Part shown: positions 11,346 through 22,695 of the stretch, piece by piece
How the letters are laid out: each line of letters starts with the position of its first letter
Numbering within the stretch: position 1 is the stretch's first letter
NCBI GenBank assembly: GCA_963920635.1
Contig: OY987307.1
Location: forward strand, 20,475,735 to 20,539,734
Direction of reading: 5' to 3'
Source of the DNA: Pseudeuparius sepicola
Taxonomy: Eukaryota > Arthropoda > Insecta > Coleoptera > Anthribidae
DNA length: 64,000 bases
Translations under genes and position numbers: made by a program
Notes under the pieces: model-generated
Databases searched by the model: none
What the model saw: only the letters and a program-made list of their open reading frames with translations
Told to the model about the DNA's origin: nothing

Positions 11346-11790
11346 TATCTTTTTGCGCCACAAATAATTTTCCCAAAATAGTCTAAGTAGTATAAATTTG
11401 GTTGCTACTTCATATAATATACAATTGCGTTCACCAAGACACACGGGTTATTTTATTTCGTTTTTACATTTGTGTCTACAAATTACAAACTTGCGATTTA
11501 ATTGTTGCTATTATAGTACCTAGATAAATTTATGAATGGTGTGACAGGTGGCTACCATGTTTATGTTTTTATATAGGTAGGTATTTTTATTGCATTCTGT
11601 TCACTATTTTTATCGAGTACTATAAATCTTATCCATTCATAACACAATATTATGCATAATGTTTGCTTTTATATACGGATCTAATAGCACTATTATAATA
11701 TAATATAATTTATGAAAGAATTGATACGTTCACTGTTATACAGTTTTAGGCTACTTCTACCTCATATCTGTCAAGATATTGAGATATAGG
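11346..11790. other. AT-rich spacer
   Basis: No gene or repeat boundary was seen apart from the left TSD of the following hAT element (GATATAGG, 11783-11790). Confidence 0.4.
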
Positions 11791-12806
11791 CAGGGACTCT
11801 TTAAAGTAAGGGGACCCAGCATTATACGTTCCAAAGTGAGGCCTATTCTTTCCTCATTCTAATGGTCTCAGTGATGCCAAATATGCCATTTTATTGGAGA
11901 ATCTATGAACATAACAGGTACTTTGATTGTTAGTAAAAATTAATAATGGTTTCCATGATTTCTAAAAATTAGACTTGACAATTTTGTGTATATAAGTGCA
12001 GAATGTGGCAACTGTCAAATGAAAGAAATTTATTTTATAGTTGAAATCGATTTCCAGCAATTATTTCCACGAATTTAAGTAATAAGTATGGTAAGTCAGT
12101 AGTGCCGATTTTGCTTATTTAAGAATTTGTCGCTATTGCACCTTGTTACCAGGCTCGCCAATCCATTTTTAATATGTATTCTTGAACTTTCTTCCCTTGT
12201 TGAATTTATCTACCCAAAGCACTTGCACAGATTTCGGGATGGACTAATAAGATTAGATCTAGTAGTTCTAATGATGTAGTTTTTCTCGGTGTTCATTATA
12301 AAATTTTTGTAATTTTATTTCTCTCCCAAGGTACCTCACAAACTTAAAATAAACTTGTAGTCGTAGATAAAAACTCTTTTAAAAAAGACCTGACTGAAGC
12401 TACCTGCTTAGTAATTTAAAAGTTTCGAAATACGAATTGTTTTGAACTACCTACTTATACGTAATGCCCACGTAGAATTGTAGGATTACTAAAGGTGATA
12501 CAGGAAAAATCTGCTTGCAATTATTGGGATTACTAGAGGCGGCCGCATTACTTTGAATTAACACATCTGAGTATCTGGAAGTTATAAAAGTTAAAAATTG
12601 TGAATTATGATGGGAAATATTTTGCCTCCTTTAGAATCTATGGCACTGGCATGTCACATAAAACCTGATGGCAAATAACATAACCTTGTATCAGCTCCCT
12701 TGTGGTCTCCTTGGAGTCAACAGAAAACAAACTTCCCCTCAAGGCTTCACTTTTCCTATGTGATAGACTGTGACATGCTGGGTCCCCTTATTTTAAAGAG
12801 TCCCTG
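11791..12806. mobile_element. Non-autonomous hAT-like element (family H1), complete copy
   Basis: Termini CAGGGACTCTTTAAAGTAAG and the inverted TTATTTTAAAGAGTCCCTG give TIRs of about 30 bp. Both ends are flanked by the perfect 8-bp duplication GATATAGG (11783-11790 and 12807-12814). An 8-bp TSD with a CAGGG start fits the hAT superfamily. The 1016-bp interior has no intact transposase. A second copy at 18261-19287 shares the whole interior, so the family spread as a defined unit. Confidence 0.85.
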
Positions 12807-13498
12807 GATATAGGTATATATAGGTACAAGACAATAAAGTGGACGGAACAGCTCATGCCTTCTAACATTAAAACCAAGACGTATGCATTTGTATTTTTAG
12901 TGCTTTAGATGAAATCAGAATGCGTTGTTCTATTAATAATTCAACAACATTCTTCTCTCAGGTCTTATAATCATGGGTCGAGTTTGCCGTGACCGCCAGC
13001 CTAACAGCGGATCGCCCAGTACATGAACTCGATTATCTTCTAAACTTCCTGCTTTGTCCGCTTTTAATAACACAGGTTAAGGCCTAATCGAAAAACGCAC
13101 TGGAAAACATGACTCCGATATTTTACACGCACCGGCCTCAGGTGCAACGGGGCATAGAAAAAAACTGCACGCGGCCGGCGGCAGGTCCTTTTTTTTCGTT
13201 CCCCTTATCCGCAAAATTTAATTTTACACGGATTATCGATGGCAAAGGGGTGACTGCATTCCGCGCCTACGGTTTGGCTTGTCGTTTTTTTTTTTAAATT
13301 TGACTAGCTTCTTTTGCATTTTATTACAATATGAGTCTAGTGAGTTGTAGAGGGGTTGCATGCCTTGAAAAAGCAACGAAAGGACACCATTTTTACAGTT
13401 GTCCCAGAAATAACTGCACGGGAATCATATTTCTTGCTAGCCTCCTGCCGGTCATCCAATAAGATGTACGGGGTATTTATAAATCGTTGGGTTTACGC
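12807..13498. promoter_or_regulatory. Intronic segment with putative regulatory island at 13090-13290
   Basis: A GC-richer patch at about 13090-13290 stands out from AT-rich flanks and contains CACCGGCCTC, CGCGGCCGGCGGC and ATTATCGATGGC motifs. It has no open frame with homology. Its size and composition resemble the other islands of this locus. No factor-binding assignment can be proven from sequence alone. Confidence 0.3.
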
Positions 13499-15013
13499 GT
13501 TCGGACCTTCGAATAAAGAACTCCAGGAAGGAGCAAACTTGGGCTTAACGCTCGACCGGGACAGTCTCTGCATATGGATGCTGTTTCCGTTTTTCCATTT
13601 TTCGGGAAATCAGTACTTACAATACTGGCCAAAAATTATGTTTATGTCTTGAAGTTTAGGAACCCTTGATAACACAGCAGTTCTAATTTTAAATTTCCAA
13701 TTATGAAGAAGTAGGTACCTACACAAACGCCTATGCCACTTTGGTGCATGACCTCAAAAGTTAATTTAAATTACAAAATTATTTACCTATGGATTATTAT
13801 CTTCAAGCCGCACAGGTAAGCATAATTCGAAAAAGTATCTAAATACCTCATTCTGACTCCTATCATATCATATCATATCAAATTATATACTCCTGGCCTA
13901 ATCTGAAAATGCAGTGAACATCAAACATCTAGAATTTGTTATTTGTTTCATCTTGTCTTCTAGAAATTAAAACCTGTGCAGTAGATTTGAGAACGCGCCG
14001 CCGTATATTATGCACACACTCCGTCGGTCGCAGCGCGTAACCGTAAATGAGGCAAAACAACCTACTAAAACTATTTTGCACAATTACAGTAAGCACAGCC
14101 ATGCCAAACTGAAACTTTTAAAAATTTATATTACAAAAACAATATTAGCGAAAACCGACTGAATGGGTTAACACCCCTTTATGTGTACCCTGAAATACTC
14201 ACATCTCGAATATTTGATTTTGTGATATAGATTTTACCGGTTCGAAGAAGAATTATTTTTATGTTATACAGGGTGTCCGGTGTCTGCTAATAAAAGTTCA
14301 TATGAACATAGGCCCGCAGATGTTTGGTTTTCAAGATGCAGGGTGTTGAAATTGAAATTTTATTTTGAATTTAATTGCATATACGAGTGTCGATATGCTC
14401 CTGCATTGATGCAGAAATTTCAAAATTTCTCGAAAACGGCCACCTTTGGCGTTATTCACCAAGTAGGTATACCTTTTTTCTTAGAAAACGTGTGGGAAGA
14501 GGATACATTCACAAAATGACGTAAAAGTTTCCTGTCAAAAAAGTTAGGGCAAATTAAATTAAATAATGATAGCGTACGCAGCGCCCTCTACGGATTGCAC
14601 CAAAAATAATACCAAATTATGACTTCTCCTCCCAAAAAAAGGCTACAAAATTTTGCAAGAACATTTTGTCGTCTCAAAAAGATACTTAAAAAATCGAAAA
14701 CCAAACATCTGCGGACCCATGTTCATATGAACTTTTCCTCATTATTATTTTTTTAAGTTTTCAAGTTGGTGCATTTATTTCCGAACACCCTGTATCTATT
14801 TATTTTAGAAAATATGTTTTTGTTCTGTTTTTATTCATTAAAATTATCGACAGAGTTTTGTTATTCATAACCGATTGCCCCCCCCCCCAGACGTATCCTG
14901 GATACGCCACTGAAACCTTGGTTAGTACTCAGGGCGATTTTCTTCTCACGTATTTTATAATACACATAGAGTTTTGACTCCTTCCTGGGATTCTTTATTT
15001 AAAGGTTCGGACT
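13499..15013. mobile_element. TIR element D, copy 1, interrupted by a MITE
   Basis: The left end (GTTCGGACCTTCGAATAAAG, running on to AGGAAGGAG) reappears inverted at 14980-15013 (TCCTTCCTGGGATTC then AAAGGTTCGGAC), giving TIRs of about 35 bp. The interior 13516-13860 and 14908-14990 match, in opposite orientation, the dispersed copy at 49000-49525, including GCCTATGCCACTTTGGTGCA. Between these blocks lies an unrelated MITE (14269-14792) and a poly-C tract (14877-14888). No transposase is present. Confidence 0.6.
14269..14792. mobile_element. TA-flanked MITE (CAGGGTGTCCGG terminus)
   Basis: The left end CAGGGTGTCCGGTGTCTGCT and the right end CCGAACACCCTG are inverted and TA-flanked. A strong internal pair around AGTTCATATGAACAT and GAAAACCAAACATCTGCGG follows. 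It is 524 bp, non-coding, and nested in element D. Confidence 0.75.
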
Positions 15014-15119
15014 TAGTGAGTAATCACTGTCACTAGTATGAATTTCATACTAAAGAAATCAACAATATTTGAAATAGTTGTTGCGTTTCATGAGTTAGAT
15101 GTGCGTGTAGATACATATG

Positions 15120-15780
15120 GCTGAGATCTTGAAGGTCTTATTTTGCGAGGTACTCAAGGATGATGCGTTAAAGGCGAGGCAATTAACGGCTCGAAAACAT
15201 CAGAGTTAAAACGAGATTTTCTCTCTGAGACCGTGCTTGCTCCATTTTTTCGCAGGGTCGAAGTGGTTCAATACCAAAGTTAAATTAAACGAATTCGAAA
15301 TCTTTCCCCAGATGAGCAGGCGACCGGTCTGAAGTGGGCCGGGACGGTCCATCCTCGGCACCGTAATGAAATATTAAAAGTGAAGTATTATTTTAATAAT
15401 GACAAATTAAAAGTGAGACTCGCGAAGATCCGTACCTCCGGGCTGTGATTAAGGCCGAAAAACGGAGGGGTTTAAAAACCTTAAGAAAATTGAAATTAAA
15501 GGTAGCGTCTCGCCCCGGAGAGAGAGAGAGCCGGATTTGCCGGGGCCAAAGCGAACGAGAATATTACCCGGACTATTTTTAATCGAAAAAGCTCGTTATC
15601 AACGGTTTTAATTATGCTGCACGGGAGAGCAGCTACTTTTTTGACAAATATTTGCCTTTTAATCCTCATTATTCCAGGATTATCCTAAGGAGTTCATAAG
15701 AGAGAGCGGCGGCTGTATAGTACTCCGCTCAAAAAACAGAACCGTCATCGTGAGGTCGGCTCATGCCCATTTAGTTTTAT
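15120..15780. promoter_or_regulatory. Putative conserved intronic regulatory island
   Basis: A 650-bp GC-richer block is bracketed by AT-rich DNA and mixes homeodomain-like cores (GGCAATTAACGG, TTTTAATTATGC, CAGGATTATCC) with CG-rich stretches and a GAGAGA tract at 15523-15532, a GAGA-factor-like motif. No exon-like frame with splice sites stands out. It lies in the large intron between the two recognised exons. Enhancer function is inferred only from composition and position. Confidence 0.35.
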
Positions 15781-16087
15781 TTCGCGTTAAGTTATGCTGT
15801 GTACGCACAAGGCGCTCTAATGGCAATTTATTTCGTTTAATAGAAATTTGCAATCTCTATACTTTATAAGGCGTACGTAAAAGCCTCCGAAGCACAACTT
15901 GAAATTATCTAGGAGTAATGAGTAATGACGTTTCCAACATACGTCACTGCATTCCTACTTATTCATATCACCATGCGTCCCATAGGAGGCTGTAACCAAT
16001 TTGATCACATAGTCATCAAACTAATTCGGAGAACTGTTTTTTTAATCGCCATTAAGAGTCTCGAAATCGTCATTAGAAGCTCAGATT

Positions 16088-16893
16088 AAAAGCTCAGAAA
16101 TCGGCAATATAAAGCACAGCTTACCCTAACGCGAGGGTAAGCTGTGACTAAACTAAGTCAGTTGGCTTTGGCGAGATGGGAGAACTAAACGTCAGACGGG
16201 TCAGATATTCAAAACCCGGCCAATAAAGTATAAGTCAACTCTTCAACTTCATTGCGGAAAACGCAATCTTTCACTATACAGTGCGTCCCCGAATTGTTTG
16301 GACGACTCTTGTAAATGACATAAATCATAAAATTTCTAGTTCAAATTTGACCTTTTGGGGTTCAGCCCTGCTTCGTTTGGAATTAATTCGTGACATAATT
16401 TTACTTTATAAAAATCACGTATGCCTTGAAAGTTTGATAAAAAAACGAATTTTCTTGAAATCGGCAATGAAGTGTCTCAAAATCGTCATTAAAAGCTCAG
16501 AAATCGGCAATATAAAGCACAGCTTACCCTAACGCGAGGGTAAGCTGTGACTAAACTAAGTCAGTTGGCTTTGGCGAGATGGGAGAACTAAACGTCAGAC
16601 GGGTCAGATATTCAAAACCCGGCCAATAAAGTATAAGTCAACTCTTCAACTTCATTGCGGAAAACGCAATCTTTCACTATACAGTGCGTCCCCGAATTGT
16701 TTGGACGACTCTTGTAAATGACATAAATCATAAAATTTCTAGTTCAAATTTGACCTTTTGGGGTTCAGCCCTGCTTCATTTGGAATTAATTCGTGACATA
16801 ATTTTACTTTATAAAAATCACGTATGCCTTGAAAGTTTGATAAAAAAAAAACGAATTTTCTTGAAATCGGCAATGAAGTATCTCAAAATCGTC
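16088..16893. repeat. 403-bp tandem duplication spanning an A/M1 junction
   Basis: Unit 1 is about 16088-16490 and unit 2 about 16491-16893. The M1 terminus CAGTGCGTCCCCGAATTG occurs at 16279 and 16682, exactly 403 bp apart. The units differ by only a few substitutions and a short A-run indel, so the duplication is young. Its ends lie in matching A-family sequence (AAAAGCTCAGAAATCGGC), suggesting unequal exchange between the outer and inner A copies. Confidence 0.85.
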
Positions 16894-17793
16894 ATTAAAA
16901 GCTCAGAAATTGGCTTGAATAGCAATCTATTTTTCATGGAGGTTGCACAGCAGGCAGCAGTTTGAGTTTCTGTTGGAAAGCGCCGTGGGTCGTCATACTT
17001 GACCTAGGTAGAGCGATCATCAAAGTCGAGCAACGCCTCACGCAGTCGGTTCATGGATGGATGATCCCTTATAATTATTTTTTTGCCTATTACAACTTTT
17101 TTTTTCCGATTAAAAAAAATAATATGTAGGTACCTCGGCACTGAAGTTCGTTCGTTCGTGGTTTATTCCACTAAATTCCATGAGTCATAAAAAGTTTAAC
17201 TTCGGTGCCTTGGTACATAATAACTATTTTCACACTAGTAAAGTGCTCTTTTTCTAGGTTTTACAACAAAATATAAAGGAAACTTGTTCAGAATGAAAAA
17301 CTGAATAGGTTTGCAAAATTTAAAAAATCGTGGACTGCTTTGATTTTTTGACCATTTTTCCACCTTTTTTAGAAATATAGGTATACCCTTTATTTAGCTT
17401 TCAACTCAAAATATTATTAAGGAAACTTGTTCGTCGCGAAAAACTGCGTAGCTGTGCAAAATTTCAAAAGCCTAAGCCTATACTTCGATTTTTATGCGTT
17501 TATAAGTTTTTTAGCAGAAAAAATCAAGGTGAGCCTAGACTTTTGAAATATTTTGCACCTGCCCAGTTTTTCATCATGAAGAAGTTTCCCTCAAATAAAG
17601 TGAAAAAAAAGTAAAAAAAAAATCAAAGTTGAAATTTTGCAAACCTTCTCAGTTTTTCATTAATAACATTTTGTCCTAAAAACTACAAAAAATAGCACTT
17701 TACTGCAGTATTTGACCCCAATAGCTCATATTTGAACTTCATTTTTTTTGTCATTTACAAGAGCCGTCCTTCAAACAATCTGGGGACACACTG
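16279..17793. mobile_element. Fold-back element M1 (CAGTGCGTCCCC terminus)
   Basis: TIRs CAGTGCGTCCCCGAATTGTT and the inverted TCTGGGGACACACTG lie between TA dinucleotides (16277-16278 and 17794-17795). The inner part shares AACTTGTTCAGAATGAAAAA with M2 (36857-37584) and a related fragment at 39330-39490. It is non-coding. Its original length is inflated by the duplication and the inner A insertion. Confidence 0.7.
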
Positions 17794-18087
17794 TATATTT
17801 ATTTTGGTCAGTTTGAACATCAATAATATTTTCTATGTGGACTGGTACACAAATAACTATTATTTTGAGGTAAACCCTTGATTATATCTTATTTACTTTT
17901 GCTTGTTTCTGCGACAAATTTTCTGTAGCAATTGTTCATTTATTCAGTTCAGCAAGTCAGGAAAGTGGTGCACATTTCCGTCAATGGTGGCTTCTGTTTA
18001 TAATTTGTTGCTTCTATTGGTTTAAGTTTTAATTTGATTTAAACAGGACTCTAGTCAAAATGAGATTACACAACATATCATTTTTTT

Positions 18088-19335
18088 AAATCGGCACTAC
18101 AGTCTCAAAATCATCATTAGAAGCTTCATAAATTGGCAAATCGTAGGTCATTATTGTACGATTTTTGCCTTTGCCGAAATTTGAGGACAGAACGTCAGAC
18201 GGGCCCGTCTTCTGTCAAAAGTGGCCAGATATTCAAAACCGGTCCAATCATTTAACTGTTAGGGGACCCAGCATTATACTTTCCAAAGTGAGGCCGTTTC
18301 TTTCCTCATTCTAATGGTCTCAATGATGCCAAGTATGCCATTTTATTGGGGAATCTATGGATATAACAGGTACTTTGATTGTTAGTAAAAATTAATAATG
18401 GTTTCCACGATTTCTAAAAATTAGGCTTGACAATGTTCTGTCAACAAACACAGAATATGGCAAGTGCCAAATGAATCAAATTTATTTTATATTTGAATCT
18501 GGTTTCCTGCAATTATTTCCAGGAATTTAAGTAATATAAGTATGGTAAGTCAGTGCCGATTTTGCTTATTTGAGAATTTGTCGCTATTGCACCTTGTTAC
18601 CAGGTTCCTCAAACCATTTGTAATATGTAGGTATAATAGGTACGTACTTGAACTTTCTTCCCTTGTTAAATGTATCTACCCAAAGAACTTTCACAGATTT
18701 CGGGATGGACTAATAAGATTAGTTCTTGTACTTAGTTCTAATCATGGAGTTTTTCTCGGTGCTAATTATAAAATTTTTGTAAATTTCTCTACCTAGGTAC
18801 CTCACAAACGTAAAATAAACTTATAGTTGTAGATAAAAACTGTTAAAAAAAAAGACCCGACTGAAGCTACCTGCTTAATAATTTAAAATTTTCGAAATAC
18901 GATTTGTTTCGAATAGCTACCTACTTAAACGTAATGCCCACGTAATGGGAATTGTAGGATTACTAAAGGTGAGACAAGAAAAATCTGGTTGCAATTATTG
19001 GGACTACTAGAGGCGGCCGCATTACCTTTAATTGACTATCTGTAAGTTAGAAAACTTAAAAATTATGAACTATGATGGGAAATATTTTGCCTCCTTTGGA
19101 ATCTATGGCACTGTCATGTCACATAAAACCTGATGGCAGTTGGACACTGACATATGACATAACCTTTTACCAGCCCACTTATGTGGTCTCCTTGCAGTCA
19201 ACAGAAACCAAACTTCCCCTCAAGGCTTCACTTTTCCTATGTGATAGACTGTGACATCCTGGGCCCCCTTATTTTAAAGAGTCCCTGGTTCGACTTAATT
19301 GCGGAATTTTACCTGTTTCTAAAAAAATCCATAAA
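18088..19335. mobile_element. Repeat family A, copy 2, split by a hAT-like element
   Basis: The A 5' part runs from about 18088 (AAATCGGCACTACAGTCTC) through GAACGTCAGACGGGCCCG to about 18260. A-like sequence resumes at 19288 (GTTCGACTTAATTGCGGAA, compare the 62.0 kb copy). The intervening H1 element is therefore a later insertion into A. Confidence 0.55.
18261..19287. mobile_element. Non-autonomous hAT-like element H1, copy 2 (left tip lost)
   Basis: The copy shares the whole interior and the right terminus (TTATTTTAAAGAGTCCCTG) with the complete copy at 11791-12806. The left end starts inside the TIR at GGGGACCCAGCATTATA; the first roughly 17 bp are replaced or lost. The 84-residue open frame within it has no family I recognise and is not intact in copy 1. 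Confidence 0.8.
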
Positions 19336-19379
19336 TATTAAGTCAAGGCTGTAAATTGTCAAAAAGCGATTCGCAATTC

Positions 19380-19870
19380 CCTGTGATGCGACCCATAAAA
19401 CCTAATAACGTGTATCGCGATATTTCGGCGAAAAAAACCCAGGGGTGCGGCCTCCCCCGGCGATTTTTAAATGTCCCCGAGCCGCTCTCCTTAATGAAGC
19501 GCCCCCGAAAGAATTAAAATTATGATTTACGCGCCAACCCTTCCTCGCCGAGCATTCCCCAGAGATAAAAAAGACATTATGTTCGCTGTTTCTCACTTAT
19601 AAAATGAAAAAAGCAATATCTAAAAACCGCCTCGGAGATATATCACAACTTGGGGACGTCCGCGGGTTGTTTTAAGTTTTTTCGGTCGTTAGGCCGGGCG
19701 CATTTATCTTTTCGGCCGTTTAAAACAATCGGGGAGTTGGGCAGTTTGTCTTCCGTTCTTGTACTGACCAGATTGCTGCACTTGGCGCGGTCCCCTGCTA
19801 TGGAAATGTCGTGTTGAACTTTTGCCGGCGTTGTGGCGCTTTGGGCTGACAATTTTGCGAATCATTACAT
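19380..19870. promoter_or_regulatory. Putative intronic regulatory island
   Basis: About 490 bp of GC-richer sequence contains CATAAAACC, CTTAATGAAGCG, AAATTATGATTTACG and GTTTAAAACAATCGG motifs. There is no convincing exon. It resembles the islands at 15.1, 37.7 and 41.9 kb in base composition and its mix of ATTA/TTAT cores with CG clusters. Function is inferred. Confidence 0.35.
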
Positions 19871-19890
19871 CTGGGAACAGTTTTTTTTTT

Positions 19891-20448
19891 GTTCATCAAT
19901 TAAGCCTCAAGCTCCGCTGTTCTTCCTCAGCAACAATAGTGTCAGTTGTGTACCAAGGCACTCAAGTTCAAGTTTTTATAACCAATGTGCAAATCAGCAG
20001 TGATGTAACAGATACATTTTTTTCGGTATCTAGATACAGATACAGATACTGTCTGGCAGATGTATCTGGAGACAGATGCCGATACATTTTTCCAAAGTAT
20101 CTGGGTACAGATACAGATACGTTAAAAAAGTATCTAGATACTTCCAGATACTATCATTTAATTAAAAATGTTCATCGATTAAGCCTCAAGCTCCGCTGTT
20201 CTTCCTCAGCAACAATAGTGTCAGTTGTGTACCAAGGCACTCAAGTTCAAGTTTTTATAACCAATGTGCAAATCAGCAGTGATGTAACAGATACATTTTT
20301 TTCGGTATCTAGATACAGATACAGATACTGTCTGGCAGATGTATCTAGAGACAGATACCGATACATTTTTCCAAAGTATCTGGGTACAGATACAGATACG
20401 TTAAAAAAGTATCTAGATACTTCCAGATACTATCATTTAATTAAAAAA
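19891..20448. repeat. 279-bp tandem duplication at a hAT element edge
   Basis: Two units (19891-20169, 20170-20448) are nearly identical; each starts GTTCATCRATTAAGCCTC and contains the element terminus CAGTGATGTAACAGATAC plus GATAC/GTATC-rich subterminal sequence. The unit includes host flank and element end, so it arose after insertion. Because 279 is divisible by three, it creates a misleading long open frame. Confidence 0.9.
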
Positions 20449-21333
20449 ATTTCAGACCGCATAAGGCAATCAATTAGATTAGATATTTATGAAACAAGTG
20501 TGTGTGTAGGTAAAGTAGAACTGTTTAGACGAATGTGAAGTTTAGATTGTCACTAATCAAAACAAGTTGTGGGTTAGTAGTTTACCGTGTACGTCACTCC
20601 AAAGTGAGCACTGAGTAGGTACTTTATGTACGGTATTTTAAAAAAATCACTAAATCACACCCCACTTTATTATTTGTATTGTTTATTTTTTTAAATTAAT
20701 ATAGGCGCGTGGCACGCCTTGGCATCTTGGCTAAAAAAATGTATCTAGTATATAAGTATCTAGATACTTTCAAAAAGATCTAGGTACTAAAGCAGATCTT
20801 GATGTTTGTATCTAGATATGTATCTAGGTACATAAAAAGTATCTAGATACAGTATCTAAACTCTATTGAAACTGAATGCAAGTGGCGCGTAAACATTTAC
20901 ACGATTGAAGCACGTGAACAATTCTGAGGGCTAATACGAGGCAGGGCCGCATTAAGGACGATCTCTAGAAATTTTATAATATAAAATATTAAAATAATAT
21001 GTCCCAGTATTAAGAACTTTAAAAACAAACTTTTATGGCACACCTAGACTTCTTGAAAATGTAATCGTAGCTCCAACGATTAATAAATAGCGAAATAATT
21101 ATATCGGAAAAAACTAAAGGACCACTTGCAGCTCAATACACCTCTGTAAGAATCACCGACTCGCTGCACTCGCCCGTCGGGTAAAACTTTATTGCCGTCT
21201 AGCCAATAGCAAGCCGATCACGTGCGTATCACGCTCTAGCCAAGCAACAACTTGTGTTTATGTTTTACTTGCGTTTAATTTGAATAGAGTGTAGATACAT
21301 GTATCTCGATACTCGATACATTTTACATCACTG
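19998..21333. mobile_element. hAT-like element H2 with GTATCTAGATAC subterminal repeats
   Basis: The left terminus is CAGTGATGTAACAGATAC (19998, duplicated at 20277) and the right is ATACATTTTACATCACTG ending at 21333. Flanks are AAATCAG on both sides (7 of 8 bp, CAAATCAG against GAAATCAG), fitting a hAT 8-bp TSD. Dense palindromic GTATCTAGATAC copies occupy both subterminal zones, as expected of hAT transposase binding sites. No intact transposase was found in the roughly 0.5-kb centre. Confidence 0.75.
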
Positions 21334-21414
21334 GAAATCAGTTATAAGAAATAAACCACATGAGTTATAAAAAGGAACTTCAGTGTCGAGGGAACACTCT
21401 TCGTGACGCAAACA

Positions 21415-21500
21415 GATCCATTTAATTTTTAATTGGATTTTCGCCACAGAAATCTGAACCAAACTGATTAGAAGACAACTTTTTCAAGTTGACATAAGTC
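21415..21500 (-). repeat. Penelope-like 3'-end fragment, inverted
   Basis: The stretch TTTAATTTTTAATTGGATTTT through ACTGATTAGAAGACAACTTT is the reverse complement of the 3' region of the Penelope copies (compare 11300-11345 and 24400-24440). It is a short tag, not a functional element. Confidence 0.5.
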
Positions 21501-22695
21501 GAGGCCAACGATAAAGACAGGCCACGGCGCTAACGCATAATCGCGTAGTCACGTGACCAACTTAGTCGTATATAATGAAAGGCATTTTTGGAGATAAGTA
21601 GAAAAAAGAAATTTCGTAACAATTTGGCAAGTTCTTTCATCTATTACATTATTGGTTTTGTGCATTCAAGCTTTCTCTAATAGTTTTTTCAAAATTTTCA
21701 ACCTGCCTCAGCTGTTTTAGGCTGAGAGTTAAACGGCACTGCACTCACAATATTTTGGCACATTCTCAAAAATTGTTCCTTTAGCTTAGGTGATATTCTC
21801 TATAGGTATTTTCCTCCCACAACACATTTGTCCACTTTAATTGTTTCACTTTCTTGAAAATGTGTTAGCCACACATACTTAAGGGTTTTTTTAGAAATTA
21901 AATCTCAGTTGGTATTTGACGAATCCATTTTTGGCGGAAATTTTCATCCCGAGGCAAAACAAATGTTTGTTATGGCGACACTTTCTTCCTGGCTTTTGTA
22001 ATATGTATAAACAGACCCAATATTTGGTATTTAGGTTATTTTTTACGAGAAATAAAAATGAAAACTAACCTCAGTACTGTAAATATTGACGAGGTCTCAG
22101 TTGATCGGCAGCGTGAAAGACCATATTATTATCAGGGCGTAGGTCGCACAAGGTGAATGGTGAATACAATAAATACACAACCCGAACGTGGTCAACGGGA
22201 ACGGCTTCCAGCCACCCGGACCGTCTGAACTCGCGAATCTCCCGTAATCAGTTCACCCCTCTGTGTCTCAGGCTCCACTGTCCAATACTGTCCCATGTCC
22301 ATAATAGTCCATTCCGGGTTCCCTATTCTGTGGTTCGGGGGAGAATTCCCCTTAACAGCGCTAACGCGTCGCGTCGGTGCGAGCGGCACCAATACTCTTG
22401 GACGGCACGACTCCCACCCAGACACCCAGAGGCCAATAATAACACCTGGGCGGTTCCCCTCCGCCAGGACACACGCGCACTAGACACAAACTTGTTTCTA
22501 AAATATAAACTAAGACCTTTAAAAACACTTTAAACATTGAAAACTTCTCAAAACCCAAGCTGCCGCTTTCAGTTATGTGACAAATGACATGTAACGTCTG
22601 ACTAAGATGGTCACGTGATTTTTGTGCGCCAGGGCATGTCTTTATAGTAGGCCTTGGACATAAGTAAAATGACAAAATAATAAATCAAAATTCAA
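21501..22695. other. Unassigned stretch with GC-rich block at 22140-22490
   Basis: The block 22140-22490 is clearly GC-richer than its surroundings. On the minus strand it is preceded by CTACTATAAAGACATG, a TATA-like motif at about 22630-22645. The minus-strand orientation (TGTCCAAGG start near 22657) would suit a solo LTR, but matching TSDs were not found. Short open frames on both strands show no motif. Alternatives are a regulatory island or an unknown repeat. Confidence 0.3.

Larger units (their letters stand above)
16040..17868. mobile_element. Nested stack: repeat family A containing element M1 containing a second A copy
   Basis: Family A (compare 61832-62417) starts at about 16040 and runs to CTTTCACTATA. 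There it is broken by TA-flanked element M1 (16279-17793), and its 3' end resumes at 17794-17868 (GTTTGAACATCAAT, then CACAAATAACTATT). Inside M1, from about 16860, a second A copy runs to 17227 (TTGGTACATAATAACTATT). Insertion order read from nesting: outer A, then M1, then inner A, then a 403-bp tandem duplication (16088-16893). Confidence 0.7.

Noticed and set aside
16281..16965. Two similar ORFs about 400 bp apart (possible gene duplicates)
   Set aside because: Both start at the M1 terminus and are made by the 403-bp tandem duplication of transposon DNA.
18542..18796. THAP-like start (MVSQCRFC...) in the H1 element
   Set aside because: The Cys spacing does not fit C2CH THAP, and the frame is not preserved in the complete copy at 11791-12806.
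19822..20538. 238-codon ORF with internal repeats
   Set aside because: It is produced by the tandem duplication of a hAT terminus and flank; codons follow GTATC/GATAC DNA repeats and show no protein domain.
22153..22533. 126-codon ORF as a host exon
   Set aside because: No motif, no consensus splice borders found, and the block may be an LTR or repeat.
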